From contig NZ_JALJRY010000036.1 of NCBI RefSeq assembly GCF_024519455.1, positions 1 to 64,000 of the forward strand: a DNA stretch of 64,000 nt. Reading direction: 5' to 3'. The DNA is from Streptomyces sp. STR69 (GTDB lineage Bacteria > Actinomycetota > Actinomycetes > Streptomycetales > Streptomycetaceae). Positions 42,901 to 51,225 of this stretch are shown here, piece by piece. Under the pieces are notes generated by a model. It did not search any database. It was not told where the DNA came from and saw only the letters and a program-made list of their open reading frames with translations. Position numbers and translations under genes: made by a program. The stretch's first letter is position 1, and every line of letters begins with the position of its first letter.

Positions 42901-45204
42901 GGACTCCAGCCAGAGCGCGGTGTACTCACCGGTGAGGTTCCAGGGGAAGGACTGCTTCAGACCCCAGGAGTCGACCTTCGACAGCGAGGTCGTGGTCGTC
43001 GAATCGCCGTCCAGGCCACAGGCGTTGCGCTGACCGGTCTCGTTGCCGTCGGCGTCCGAGGAGTACTCGGTCAGTGTCACGCCCTGCTCGCGCTGGGTGC
43101 AGGAGTCGACCGAGGCGAGGCGCTTGCGCGAGAAGAAGGTGGGGGCGTACGTACCGCATTTCCTGCCGGTCGCGCACGCGAGGTCGGCGGGGGTGTCGAA
43201 CCAGGGCCGGGTCCGGTCGGACTGCTTGGAGTCGAAGTTGGCGTTCGAGCACGCCACGTTCAGCGCGGGGTCCTCGAAGCAGCGCTCCCGGGTGTTGAAC
43301 TTCACCCGGCCCAGCGGTTCTTGGGAGAAGAGCGTGGCGGCGCGCTGGCCGTAGTCGATGTGGGAGAGGTAGCCGGCGCGGTCGTAGCCGACCGCCTTGG
43401 CCTCCTTCATGTCGCGCGCGTAGGCGTTCTTCTCCTTCTCCCACCACAGCGACATCGCGTTGCCCGTGGTGTCCACGACGTAGTCGAGCTGGAAGCGCCA
43501 GCCCTGGTCGCAGAACGAGTCCGCGAACTTGGGCGCGTAGCAGGGGTCTTCGGAGTGGTTGCCGGCAACCGGCACATTGAGCACGGAGTTGGTCTCCGGC
43601 TTGTCCGAGGTCCAGCCCGGGAGCCGGTTCAGGCCGAAGTAGTACTGGGTGCCGTCGTCGGTGGTGACGCGCCAGAACTCCCCGTTGTCGTCACCGTTGT
43701 TGGAACCGTCGATCCCCGTGAGGGTCTTGTAGTCGGCCGCGGTGAGCAGCTCGACGCGCATGTTCTCGCCGCGCGCGCCCTTCCACTGCTTGGTGGTGTC
43801 GTCGCGCACCAGCTCGGTGGTCGTCCCGTTGAGGGAGAGCACCGCGTTGTACGAGCCCCAGCACTGGTCGCCGGTGAAGTGGTCCTTGTTGTTGGCGTCG
43901 GCGGTGTCGGCCGCGCAGCCGACGAAGGTGCGGGTGATGGAGCCGGGGTTGTAGTCCCAGCCCTCGCCGACCCAGGAGACCTGGTTGTTGGTGGAGGACG
44001 TACGGCCGTCCGAGGTCTGGGAGTTGTAGCTGAGGGTGACGTTGGGTGCGGGGCCCGCCGGGACCTGCGGGGCGGCCATCGTGTACGCGTAGGTGAAGGC
44101 GCCGGAGGAACCGCCCGCCGTCCAGGAACCCGCCGACACGATCGGGCTCGCGGAGAAGTCACCGCCGGCGCCGGCGCCGTAGGAGCTGCCGACGAGCAGA
44201 CCGCCGCCGGAGGAGTCGGCGATCCGCTGGACGGAGCTGACCGCGTCGCCGCGCCAGACGGCGGAGTCGACGCGGCCGGCGTCCGTGCTCACCGCGCTGT
44301 TCGCGGTGGACGTGGCGGCGGAGACCGACGCGAGGTCGGCGGTGTCCAGGGTGACGTTGACCAGGGTCTCGGGGACCTCGACGGTGGTGTCGGTGGAGCC
44401 GCTGACCTCGTCGCCGGCGGTGTCCTCACCGGTGTCCGCCTCGGAGCCCGAGGAGTCACCGGCGTCCAGCGCCACGTCGACGGTGTCGCCGGTGCGCTCG
44501 ACCTCGGTGGTCACCGGGATACCGGTGGAACACGCCTCGTCCTCGGGCGTCGTCGCATAGCAGGCCGGCATCAGGGTGAAGGAGAGCCGGTCGAGCCACT
44601 GTGCGCTGTAGGTCTCGGCGAGCCTGGTCGCGTCGATGGAGACGACCGCGTCACCGGTGGCGGTGTCGGGGGCGTCGACCGCGAGCATGAAGCCCTGGGC
44701 GCCGTTCGCGACGGCGTCGGCCTCGGGTGCGGCGGCGACGCTCCACTGGCCTTCGAGGGCGTCGGCCTGCGCCGGGGTGGCACCGTCGGGAGCGCCGACG
44801 CCGATGCTCATCGTGCCGTCGGCCGCCTTCGCGACGTCGGTCGTGCCGCCCGCGGTCATGGTGTCGACGGCCTTGGTACCGGAGGCCGCGGGCACCTCGG
44901 CGACGGCCGCCGGCGCGTACACCTTCTGCGGATCGGTCGCGGCGGAGCCCGAGAGATCGTCGAGGTCGTCGGTCGACTTCTCGTCGAGCGCGACGGCGTC
45001 CGTCTCCTGCAGGTCCGCCAGCTCGACCGTCGTACGGGGATCACCGGGGCCGAACGCGACGGCGCCGGGCAGCAGGGTGACGTTGAGGGCCAGGACCAGC
45101 CCGGCGACGACACCGACCCGCGTTCGGCGTCGGACCAGGCGCTCGCGCGGCGATCTCGCCAGCGAACCTCTGCCGCACCACGACAGCACCGCACGCACCG
45201 TCAA
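36991..45204 (-). CDS. RHS-repeat polymorphic toxin with ricin lectin, Hint protease and C-terminal deaminase
   Basis: A 2737-residue secreted giant. The N terminus has a basic stretch and a hydrophobic signal (about 30-50). A long extracellular part with YD/RHS repeats follows, a ricin-type beta-trefoil module (GLCMDLSGG ... GRCVQPNG ... GLCLAAP), the RHS-associated core (GAREYDSATGRFISADPV ... NPVTYADPSG), an Ala/Lys-rich helical linker, and a Hint (intein-like) domain from SFTPDTRVLMADGS to the cleavage motif VLVHN-C. The last 135 residues after that Cys form the toxin: GHAEE (about residue 2677) and CWARC (about 2702-2706) are the HxE and CxxC zinc ligands of the cytidine-deaminase fold. 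Start is TTG 45204 with GGAAGG 6 bases upstream. Probable role: contact- or proximity-dependent killing by editing nucleic acid in competitors. Confidence 0.92.
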   Translation of the reverse strand: MTVRAVLSWCGRGSLARSPRERLVRRRTRVGVVAGLVLALNVTLLPGAVAFGPGDPRTTVELADLQETDAVALDEKSTDDLDDLSGSAATDPQKVYAPAAVAEVPAASGTKAVDTMTAGGTTDVAKAADGTMSIGVGAPDGATPAQADALEGQWSVAAAPEADAVANGAQGFMLAVDAPDTATGDAVVSIDATRLAETYSAQWLDRLSFTLMPACYATTPEDEACSTGIPVTTEVERTGDTVDVALDAGDSSGSEADTGEDTAGDEVSGSTDTTVEVPETLVNVTLDTADLASVSAATSTANSAVSTDAGRVDSAVWRGDAVSSVQRIADSSGGGLLVGSSYGAGAGGDFSASPIVSAGSWTAGGSSGAFTYAYTMAAPQVPAGPAPNVTLSYNSQTSDGRTSSTNNQVSWVGEGWDYNPGSITRTFVGCAADTADANNKDHFTGDQCWGSYNAVLSLNGTTTELVRDDTTKQWKGARGENMRVELLTAADYKTLTGIDGSNNGDDNGEFWRVTTDDGTQYYFGLNRLPGWTSDKPETNSVLNVPVAGNHSEDPCYAPKFADSFCDQGWRFQLDYVVDTTGNAMSLWWEKEKNAYARDMKEAKAVGYDRAGYLSHIDYGQRAATLFSQEPLGRVKFNTRERCFEDPALNVACSNANFDSKQSDRTRPWFDTPADLACATGRKCGTYAPTFFSRKRLASVDSCTQREQGVTLTEYSSDADGNETGQRNACGLDGDSTTTTSLSKVDSWGLKQSFPWNLTGEYTALWLESVTRTGYAVDGSIDRLNPVSFGHNQNALPNRVKNGSSDTSPLFARLRIQDVVSEYGGRTHVDYKDPEGKCLTGSGRPTTDRNHSLCYPAYWHADGELEDKRISWFHKYVVDKITEFPRLADAQDIVTTYRYETDDDAVDGALWAKSQSEFSRPKKRTWDDFRGFPLVTTTTGATDAVGGSVASKSVTRYFRGMDDDVLADDTPEKSSDDVKRSVVTTDVTGATLATDRKAYAGMVAESLTYPDAAADTTTGWVARTVNFPDAPVRLATRDRTDGPDVVSERVTLGRTSTISKASGKAADKLPLHTVTSETEYDSTYGLPTKVKEYGDTAVSGDESCTATSYVHNTSGTNYLVGLVARTVATTGTSTCSTDLSSSTGTTLVSASRMFYDGATSSTATPAKGLVTRTEAPTGAGTGWETTNPESRTEYDSTGRVTKVTDPTGVYNTTTYTPSSGQVYKIETVTGNKVVDGAVVAGFTDTTALEPGRGTTLKSTDANNRTESYEYDPLGRAVAAWDATQTATDDPTVTYEYNIDPNKPVSVVTRSLADNPNTAAVDGTYESSTTIYDGLGRERQTQTPAVGGGRLVTDTLHNSAGQVRYTRNAYYMEGDPSTDLVVPASESLVPNATSYTYDGLGRVLTVIPVHNSYPQTGETFTNAGKAVTTTDRRTRYEYALDYTVVRQPKGTPASRVWTDALGRTTRQDTFADTALTETGAITTTYDYDLRGDMVTSTDDVGNTRTWTYDALGRVTDTSDPDTGATHTDYDAYGRVDKATDARGQTVSYGYERLNRVEQVKVTPKGSTTSTLAQTYAYDGASGGKGQLVSATRYTDGKAYTTTIGGYTADYQPTDMTVALPPGSTAGQTTDGFATQYKYTYKYNDDGQLETYTAPAAGGLDAEDVITRYNAAGLPTSVSGKDWYSSEAAYSPYGQVLRSTTGEQGHRLWQENTFNESTGELSTSRLVRESATDTTVVPGSEVSKRSYSYDASGNVLSVADRMGTTTDQQCFTYDALGQLKEAWTTPGGGACVAAGKSTAEPVYSDNTVNVSSGNDGYWQSYDYDVLGNRTKKTVHKADPTFTSGAPDTKGDTVTDYAYGTSTTAKNAQPHTLTSYTTSSTTAAGAQVTARSTQTYDAAGEMETRSTGGDTAQTMTWTWDGKVESVTGFGADGSGAWIGVGGLCMDLSGGSTTAGTAMQVYVCNGNRSQQVRLKAADTNSDGTVEDATVGQLVVGGRCVQPNGTTAGAAALVQACDNAVAAQRWQTLSTGQVKHVSTGLCLAAPASTVGTDLTLAACGSTVAGQLWKPASKTTYVYDAMGNRLLERTSAGAVLDLPDTKVSLTTAGKVRYVERTYAGIGGPSVTRFREGVDNTAGVSEHVYAQATDLNGTPLAEVRLDGGMTVRVTKRDPWGEDRAVNVIARSHTGFHTGDDDVETGLTHMGAREYDSATGRFISADPVLDDSDPLQANGYSYANNNPVTYADPSGLTSSASSFDASIAALDAKIAAYQKTLSRSIGDVILTTGWAVFKEFIGWNDVVGCFTQGDLWACGSLLMDAIPWTSVFSKGKKMWRAFKGTMSAVKAFKVAKRAAEIGMKAAKAAKVALIKAKKAAEAAAAEAKRKAREAAKRAAEAVKKKAHTGSKGAKGNPVQAKARSQAQSKGSKGGGKADEKSGGSRDGSGKENSGGEGGGSEGASCTANSFTPDTRVLMADGSTKKIKDVKAGDKVLATDPETGETVAQTVTAEILGKGVKHLVKVTIDTDGKKGTKTAEVTATAGHPFWVPELGDWIDATDLRAGEWLRTSAGTYVQITAVERWTALDATVHNLTVAMLHTYYVVAGGTPVLVHNCGGTEAGAQQLMDRATQLQSEAGWSGTTAVVRVRNIADPSRIETWVASNKTYMPTGWKKNNSLNPGEIFVQLEGHAEESIIQALDGKWDIVEGGTSTGVCWARCTPLLGNEGATIGGPEFKSSKSNSPWRMFWKP

Positions 45205-45526
45205 AACGAACCTTCCCCCCGTGACACCCCGTCAGAAGCACACCGGCCCTGACCGCACTTTGTGAGCAACGGCTTACTCACCGAGCACGAAAATAAAGGC
45301 CTCGTGAAGATCGTCGTCAAGATGACAAGATTTTCTGTTAGGTATGTCACTCGCCAAAATCAGGCAAAGAACAGCAAAGAAACACTGTTGCCGTCTTTGC
45401 GCGACGATTACCCACTCCACGTCGGCCAAAGGATGTTGATCAGGACGGGAGGAGCTGTCCATACTCCAACCGCCCGATCCGAGGGCACACCGGAAGAGTC
45501 ATGCAGCCTGTTGTGGAGAAGGCCCC
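45205..45526. promoter_or_regulatory. Divergent promoter region of the RHS toxin and DNRLRE genes
   Basis: A 322-bp gap without a gene. It is noticeably AT-richer (especially 45280-45390) than its flanks. Both neighbours are transcribed away from it, so it must hold both promoters, but I cannot pick convincing -35/-10 pairs or a palindrome by eye. Confidence 0.5.
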
Positions 45527-48500
45527 TTGAGCGACCTCGACACCGCCGCGGAACCAAGTCCCCCCGGCAGAAAGCGCGTTCGCCGTGCCGTGGCCACGGC
45601 CATGGCGCTGGCCCTCCTGGCCGGCGGCGGCGCACTGCTCGCGCTGCGCGACGGCGGCGACGCGGTCTCCGACGCCAAGGCCAAGCGGGCCGCACAGCCG
45701 GTCGACGAGGACGAGGCCCAGTCACGGGCACGCAGGAGCGGCGAGAAGGTCGAAGTCGCCACGCTGGCCGACGAGTTCTCGACCACCTACGCCAACCCCG
45801 ACGGAACGTTCACCTACACGGTCTCCGTCGCGCCCCTGCGCGCGAGGAACTCCAAGGGGGCATGGGCACCGGTCGACACCGGCCTGCGCCGGAGCGGCGA
45901 AGGCTGGCACACCGTCAACAGCCCGTATCCGGTGACCTTTTCGGCCGGGGGCAAGGGGGCCGACGGCACGCGCAAGGCCTCAACCAGGCAGTCCGGTACG
46001 GCAGTTCAGCCAGCCGTGTTCCGCACCGGAAGCCATTCCGCCCAGCAGGCCGACGACCCCGCCGACACCTCGTGGACCCCGCTGCTGACGATGACCGCCG
46101 AGGGCCACGAGGTCACCTTCGAGTGGCCGGGCGCGCTGCCCGAGCCGGTCGTCGAGGAAAACCGCGCGCTGTACGAGGGCGTCCTGCCCGGCGTGGACCT
46201 GATGCTGACCGCCCGGGACACCGGCTTCACCCATGTCCTGGTCGTCCACACACCCCAGGCGGCCGAGAACCTGGCCGCCGACCCGCCGCGCTACCGGGTC
46301 ACCTCCTCCAGCCTTTCCTTCGTCCTCGACCCCGGCACCGATGTGCTCACGGCCAAGGACGGCGACGGCAACGAGATCGCCGTCTCCCCCACGCCGTTCC
46401 TGTGGGACTCGGCGGGCACGCACGACACGGACGGCGGGTCCGCCGACCCGGAAGCCGCGACCGGCACCAACGAGAACCCCGAGGTCGTCGAAGAGGCACC
46501 GGCGCGCGAGAACCCGGACGACACACCGGCCGACGAGGTCCCGAACGAGAACCCGGACGGCACCGGGAGCAACGCGGACCCCGTCGCCTACGACGGCCTG
46601 CGGGCGTCCGCGTCCGACACACTCGCGCTGCCCGCCGTGAACGGCCCGGGCGAGGGCGGCCACGCCACCACTGCCGCCGCCGAGTACCGCGGCGACGTAC
46701 TGACGATCACCCCGCCGGCGGGCTATCTCACGGACACCGAGAACCTCACCTACCCACTGTTCCTCGACCCCTCCACCACCGGCATCCGCGCCAACTGGAC
46801 CACGGTCTACAAGCGTTACCCCGGCTCCAGCTTCTACGACGGCGCCAACTACAACGAGGACACCAAGGAGGCCCGCGTCGGTTTCGAGAAGGAGACCTGG
46901 GGCACGGCCCGTTCGTTCTTCCGCATGAAGCTGCGGAACTCCATCAAGAACGCGGACGTCTCCAGCGCGACCCTGAAGGTCCTGGAGACCCACTCCTGGT
47001 CGTGCAGCAAGCGCACCGTCCAGCTGTGGGGCACGGGCGACTTCACCTCCAAGACCACCTGGAACCGCCAGCCGTCCTGGAAGCGGAAGATCACCTCGAA
47101 GTCCTTCGCCTACGGCTGGAAGTCCAACAGCTCCTGCCCCGACGCCTACGTCAACTTCACCGTCACCTCGCTCGCCCAGGACGCCGCCGACTCCGGCGCG
47201 ACCAGCTTCAACCTGGGCCTGGTCGCCTCCACCTCGTCCTCCGCACCGACGGGTTCCGCCAGCAGCCTGGAGACGGACACATACTCCTGGAAGCGGTTCA
47301 AGGCCGAGGGCGACGGCTCACCGTCACTGTCCATCACCTACAACCGGAAGCCGAACACGCCGACCTCCGTCACCATGAGCCCCGGCTCCTGCGACACCTC
47401 CGCCTCGCCGTACATCAAGGTCGGCAAGGGCGACACCATCACCCTCAGCGGCAAGGCGACCGACCCGGACAGCGACCTGGCCAAGCTGGAGTTCCAGCTC
47501 TGGCAGACGGGCAAGGCCGACACCACGACCAAGACCTTCACCAAGGCCGTGGACGACGGCGAGGTCGGCGGAGTCTCCGTCAAGTCGTCCCTGAGCAACG
47601 GCGTCACCTACTCCTGGCGGGTGCGCGCCTGGGACGCCAAGGTCAGCAGCGGCTGGGCGCCCACCGGCGGCGACGGCGTGTGCCGTTTCACCTACGACAC
47701 CGATCTGCCCGACTCCCCCGCCCCCGTCGTCTCGACCGACTTCCCCGGTGACGACGACGGCGACAGCGAACCCGACGTGTGGTCCGCCAAGCCCTTCGGC
47801 AACAGCGGCAGTTTCACCTTCGGGGTCGGCTCGTCCAGCGAGAGCGACATCGTGAAGTTCGTCTGGTCCATCAACTCCACCAGTTACACGGGCTACGCCT
47901 GCTCGGGCGGCGCACAGGGCACCTCCGGCGGCCTCACCAAGTCCTGCACCACGGCGATCAAGACGGCCACCATCACCGGCATCAAACCCCCGGCCGCCGG
48001 CCCCAACACCCTGTACGTCAAGTCCGTCGACTCGGCCGGCAACATCTCCCCCAACGCCACCAAGCACTTCTTCTACGTCCAACCGCGCTCGGCCGCGGAC
48101 GGCGCCGGCGATCTGAACGGGGACGGCACGGCCGACTTCGCCCATGTCACCGCCGCCGGAAACCTCTGGATCGACTCGGTCTCCCAGGACGGCGCCTGGG
48201 TGTCCAGCGCGTTCGGCACCCACGACAACGGCACCCTGATCAAGGACGGCGGCACCGCCCCACACATCTGGGACGGCACCGGCACCTACGCCCTGGTCAC
48301 CCACAACGGCGACTTCGCCCCCGGCGACGGCGTCACCGACTGGGTGATCCGCACCCACGCGGGCCGCCTGTTCGTCTACCCCGGCGACGGCTACGGCGCG
48401 ATCGACGTGAGCAAGCGCGTCGAGATCCGCCTGCCGTCCAACGCCCCCGCTCCCTCGACCTTCTCGGAGATCAAGTCGGCGGGCGACATCACCGGCGACG

Positions 48501-48994
48501 GCCGACCCGAACTCCTCGTGGCGGGCGGTGCCGGCGGCAACGAGCTGTGGGTGTTCACCGGCTACAGCGGCGGCAGCTTCAGCGGGGCGACCCAGATGAC
48601 CTCGTCCTCCTGGGGCGACACCGAACGCGACTTCGTGGCCGTCGCCGACTACAACGGCGACGGCGCGGCCGACATGACGTACCGCACCTCGGCCGGCAAC
48701 ATCATCCTGCGCAAGGGCGTCCTCGACAGCGACGGGACGGGCACCGTCCTCGCCAGCCTGGGCACGTCCGCCGCGAGCCTGGACGGCGACGACACCTACG
48801 CCTCCGGCACCTTCACCTACGCCGCCTACCCGCTGATCCACGGCACCCCCGACGCCACCGGTGACGGCATCCCCGACATCTGGACGACCAACGCGGCCGG
48901 AGCCCTGCTTCTCCACAAGGGCGGCACCACCGCCATCGGCTCCTCCACCACGCTCAGGTCGAGCGGCTGGGAGACGGTCAAGCGACTGGGCTGA
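45527..48994 (+). CDS. Secreted DNRLRE/FG-GAP surface protein, partner of the RHS toxin
   Basis: 1155 residues. A basic N terminus and a hydrophobic segment (about 20-40, LALLAGGGALLAL) act as signal or anchor. The middle (about 415-600) is a DNRLRE-type beta domain (PSTTGIRANWTTVYKRYPGSSF onward), followed by a fibronectin-like part, and the C-terminal third holds FG-GAP/VCBS repeats with calcium-binding DLNGDGTADF (near 863), DITGDGRPEL and DYNGDGAADM. It starts at TTG 45527 with GGAG 8 bases upstream. This type of protein is regularly encoded opposite RHS proteins in Streptomyces and may form or anchor the toxin's cell-surface complex. That role is inference. Confidence 0.88.
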   Translation: MSDLDTAAEPSPPGRKRVRRAVATAMALALLAGGGALLALRDGGDAVSDAKAKRAAQPVDEDEAQSRARRSGEKVEVATLADEFSTTYANPDGTFTYTVSVAPLRARNSKGAWAPVDTGLRRSGEGWHTVNSPYPVTFSAGGKGADGTRKASTRQSGTAVQPAVFRTGSHSAQQADDPADTSWTPLLTMTAEGHEVTFEWPGALPEPVVEENRALYEGVLPGVDLMLTARDTGFTHVLVVHTPQAAENLAADPPRYRVTSSSLSFVLDPGTDVLTAKDGDGNEIAVSPTPFLWDSAGTHDTDGGSADPEAATGTNENPEVVEEAPARENPDDTPADEVPNENPDGTGSNADPVAYDGLRASASDTLALPAVNGPGEGGHATTAAAEYRGDVLTITPPAGYLTDTENLTYPLFLDPSTTGIRANWTTVYKRYPGSSFYDGANYNEDTKEARVGFEKETWGTARSFFRMKLRNSIKNADVSSATLKVLETHSWSCSKRTVQLWGTGDFTSKTTWNRQPSWKRKITSKSFAYGWKSNSSCPDAYVNFTVTSLAQDAADSGATSFNLGLVASTSSSAPTGSASSLETDTYSWKRFKAEGDGSPSLSITYNRKPNTPTSVTMSPGSCDTSASPYIKVGKGDTITLSGKATDPDSDLAKLEFQLWQTGKADTTTKTFTKAVDDGEVGGVSVKSSLSNGVTYSWRVRAWDAKVSSGWAPTGGDGVCRFTYDTDLPDSPAPVVSTDFPGDDDGDSEPDVWSAKPFGNSGSFTFGVGSSSESDIVKFVWSINSTSYTGYACSGGAQGTSGGLTKSCTTAIKTATITGIKPPAAGPNTLYVKSVDSAGNISPNATKHFFYVQPRSAADGAGDLNGDGTADFAHVTAAGNLWIDSVSQDGAWVSSAFGTHDNGTLIKDGGTAPHIWDGTGTYALVTHNGDFAPGDGVTDWVIRTHAGRLFVYPGDGYGAIDVSKRVEIRLPSNAPAPSTFSEIKSAGDITGDGRPELLVAGGAGGNELWVFTGYSGGSFSGATQMTSSSWGDTERDFVAVADYNGDGAADMTYRTSAGNIILRKGVLDSDGTGTVLASLGTSAASLDGDDTYASGTFTYAAYPLIHGTPDATGDGIPDIWTTNAAGALLLHKGGTTAIGSSTTLRSSGWETVKRLG

Positions 48995-49013
48995 CCACGT
49001 GCGGCACACCGAA

Positions 49014-49052
49014 CGGGGCTCAGGGCCAGAGCAGTTGTCTGGCCCAGCCCCG
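49014..49052. terminator. Hairpin between convergent genes
   Basis: CGGGGCT pairs with AGCCCCG and GGGCCAGA with TCTGGCCC around a 7-base loop, with a 2-base bulge between the two stems. It overlaps the last codons of the PNPOx gene (stop at 49020) and lies 20 bp after the DNRLRE gene, so it can end both transcripts. Confidence 0.6.
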
Positions 49053-49697
49053 CTCCTCCCGCACATAACTCAGCCGAACATGCCGCCGTAGCGCATCGCC
49101 CTGGAAGAACTCGGCCTCGTCGGGCAGCACGCGGTACAGCGTCCAGGTGGGGACCGGAAGCCCGGGCTCGCGCTGCGCCCGTTCCCAGGCCGCCTCCGAC
49201 GCCTGCGTCAACTGGTCCAGGGACGGGAGGACTTCGCTCTGGTGGCCGGTCAAGGCCGCTGCCAGGGCTCCTGTCGAGCGGACGTGCAGGTCGGCCTGGG
49301 ATTCGGCAGGGGGCGCCGGGAGGACCGGGCCGCGCAGGCGGATCTGGCGGCCCAGGCGGGGCCAGTAGAAGGAGAGGGCCGCGTACGCGAAGTGCTTGAG
49401 CTGGTGGCCCTTGCGGCTTGTGGCGTGGGTCGCGAAGGACCAGCCCTCCGTGTCCGCGCCGTGCAGCATCACCATCCGTACGTCGGGGAGGCCCTCGTCG
49501 TCCCTCGTCGCAAGGGACATCACGTGGGGCTCGATCTCCCCCGCCGCCACCGCCTCCGCGAACCACGTGGTGAAGAGGGAGAGGGGGGTGTCCGGTGCCG
49601 TCGTCGGGTCGAACGGCCTCAGTTCGGTCGCTTCGGGGGCCCATACCCGTAGTGACTTCAGCAGGTCGTGGAGGTCCGGTCCCGTTTCCGTTGCCAT
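49020..49697 (-). CDS. Pyridoxamine 5'-phosphate oxidase-like FMN protein
   Basis: 225 residues with the full PdxH architecture: ATRDDEGLPDVRMVMLH, the SRKGHQLKHF segment that contacts phosphate, the RQIRLRGPV strand and a C-terminal RLSYVREERGWARQLLWP that resembles the PNPOx dimerisation end. It would oxidise pyridoxine or pyridoxamine phosphate to pyridoxal phosphate with FMN. Some catalytic-end residues differ from canonical PdxH (QLLWP for RLAP), so a related F420- or FMN-binding role is possible. ATG 49697 has AAAGGTG about 12 bases upstream. Confidence 0.8.
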   Translation of the reverse strand: MATETGPDLHDLLKSLRVWAPEATELRPFDPTTAPDTPLSLFTTWFAEAVAAGEIEPHVMSLATRDDEGLPDVRMVMLHGADTEGWSFATHATSRKGHQLKHFAYAALSFYWPRLGRQIRLRGPVLPAPPAESQADLHVRSTGALAAALTGHQSEVLPSLDQLTQASEAAWERAQREPGLPVPTWTLYRVLPDEAEFFQGDALRRHVRLSYVREERGWARQLLWP

Positions 49698-49707
49698 AAG
49701 TCGAGTA

Positions 49708-50589
49708 TCACCTTTGGCCGGTGCCGGGTCCGAAGTCGTATGTAGTGAAGTCCGCGACCGGGCGGTACCCGATCCGTTGGTAGAGGGCGTTGCTGGTCGG
49801 GTTCGCGAGGTCGGTGAAGAGCAGTACCTCGGCCGCGCCCGCCGTACGCGCGGCCCGGCTGACCTCCGCCGTGACGGCGCCCGCGTAGCCGCGGCCCCGC
49901 AGGTCCGCCGGTGTGTAGACGGGGGCGACACGGATCTGGCCGGCCACCTTCGCCGTGACTCCGGCCATCGACACCGGTGTTCCGTCGGGGGTTTCCCAGA
50001 GCGTGACACCGCCGTAGGAGATCCGTGCGTCGGCCCAGTCGGCCGAGCCCATCGTGGCGCCGTGCTCGCCGATCGCCGCCACGAACTCGCCGTGCCAGCG
50101 CATGAGTTGTTCGCGGTCCTTTGCCACCGCAACTCTTGGGCGGCCGGGAGGGGCGGGGGTCGGGATCGTCAACTCGGCGAGGCGGTAGAGGCGTTGGCGG
50201 GCATTGATTTCGAGTTCGGCTCCGGTTCGTCGTCGCCATGCTTCCGCGAAGGTCGACGCCGTGTCCTGTTCGGCCATGATGCCGGGCAACTCGGTTTCCG
50301 GGTCGGCGAGTTGGGCTGCCAGCGCTTCGGCCTCGTCGGGGGTGAGGCGGGTCGGCATGAGGCGGCCGGGAGGTGTGCGGAAGAAGGTGGCCGTGACGGT
50401 GCCGTCGCGTTCCAGCACGCCGAACTCCGGGTCGCCGTCGCCGTAGATGTGTCGCCCGCGGCTGCGCAGGGTGTCCGTGACCGTCAGCTGGAGCGTGTGG
50501 GGTGCGGGGCGGGACCGGAGGAAGTCCCCTGCCAGGCGCAGGAATTGGTCGAGGTCCGCGGTGATGTGCCAGGTGGGGATCGTCGTCAC
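49708..50589 (-). CDS. GNAT-family N-acetyltransferase
   Basis: 293 residues: an N-terminal non-catalytic GNAT-like half, then a full acetyl-CoA-binding half with VAPVYTPADLRGRGYAGAVTAEVSR (the R/Q-x-x-G-x-G/A motif) and LFTDLANPTSNALYQRIGYRPV. GTG 50589 overlaps the stop of the upstream GNAT gene (GTGA), so the two are co-translated. Acetyl acceptor unknown. Confidence 0.88.
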   Translation of the reverse strand: MTTIPTWHITADLDQFLRLAGDFLRSRPAPHTLQLTVTDTLRSRGRHIYGDGDPEFGVLERDGTVTATFFRTPPGRLMPTRLTPDEAEALAAQLADPETELPGIMAEQDTASTFAEAWRRRTGAELEINARQRLYRLAELTIPTPAPPGRPRVAVAKDREQLMRWHGEFVAAIGEHGATMGSADWADARISYGGVTLWETPDGTPVSMAGVTAKVAGQIRVAPVYTPADLRGRGYAGAVTAEVSRAARTAGAAEVLLFTDLANPTSNALYQRIGYRPVADFTTYDFGPGTGQR

Positions 50590-51188
50590 AGTGCTGCCTT
50601 CGGGTCGGTCGCCAGGCGGCCGTGGAGGTGGACGTCGCGGAACGCGTCGCGCCGGCCCGCATCGAACATCGCCCCGCGCAGTGTTCCCTCGGCGGGGAAG
50701 CCGCAGCGTTCGGCGATGTGGCAGGAGGCGTGGTGGCCGAGGGCGTGGCCGAGTTCGAGGCGGTGCAGGCCCAGGTCGGTCAGGGCCCAGTGGGCGGCGA
50801 GGGTGAGGGCGCGGGTGGCGACGTGCCGGCCGCGGGCCTCGGGGAGGGTCCAGTAGCCGACGCGGGCGACGCGGATGATGTGGTCGATGTCGTTGACGCC
50901 GATGTGTCCCAGGGTCGTACCGTCGGCGGCGTCCATGACGCGGAACGAGGCGCTGACGCCGTCCTGGGCGCCCTCGGCGCGGGAGCGGAGCGAGTTGCGG
51001 GCGCCGGTGAGGTCCGTGATCGGGCGGAGTGGGGTGTTCCAGCGCTGGAAGTCGGGGTCGGACACTCCGCGCAGCCAGTCCGCGACGTCGGTGTCGTCGT
51101 CGGCGTCCCAGGGGCGCAGCCGCAGTCCGTGGCCGTTCAGCTCGGGCAGCGGGTTCTGCTGGAGGGACCGCTCGCGTATGTGGGCCAT
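50586..51188 (-). CDS. GNAT acetyltransferase, RimJ/RimL type
   Basis: 200 residues with the RimJ/L pattern: GLRLRPWDADDDTDV, IGVNDIDHIIRVARVGYWTLPEARGRHVATRALTLAAHWA (acetyl-CoA loop) and GHHASCHIAERCGFPAEGTLRGA. It acetylates an alpha-amine of a protein or small molecule. First gene of a two-gene GNAT operon; no operator of the catabolic type precedes it. Confidence 0.9.
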   Translation of the reverse strand: MAHIRERSLQQNPLPELNGHGLRLRPWDADDDTDVADWLRGVSDPDFQRWNTPLRPITDLTGARNSLRSRAEGAQDGVSASFRVMDAADGTTLGHIGVNDIDHIIRVARVGYWTLPEARGRHVATRALTLAAHWALTDLGLHRLELGHALGHHASCHIAERCGFPAEGTLRGAMFDAGRRDAFRDVHLHGRLATDPKAAL

Positions 51189-51225
51189 CGCGCCATTGAA
51201 CCAAGTGCCCCGTGCACGGGGTGTG

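Noticed and set aside
37369..45252. A 2627-residue open reading frame on the plus strand, antisense to the RHS gene
   Set aside because: It is a mirror of the codon bias of the RHS gene: Arg/Gly/Val-rich, no domain, no ribosome site. Long antisense frames are normal in such GC-rich genes.
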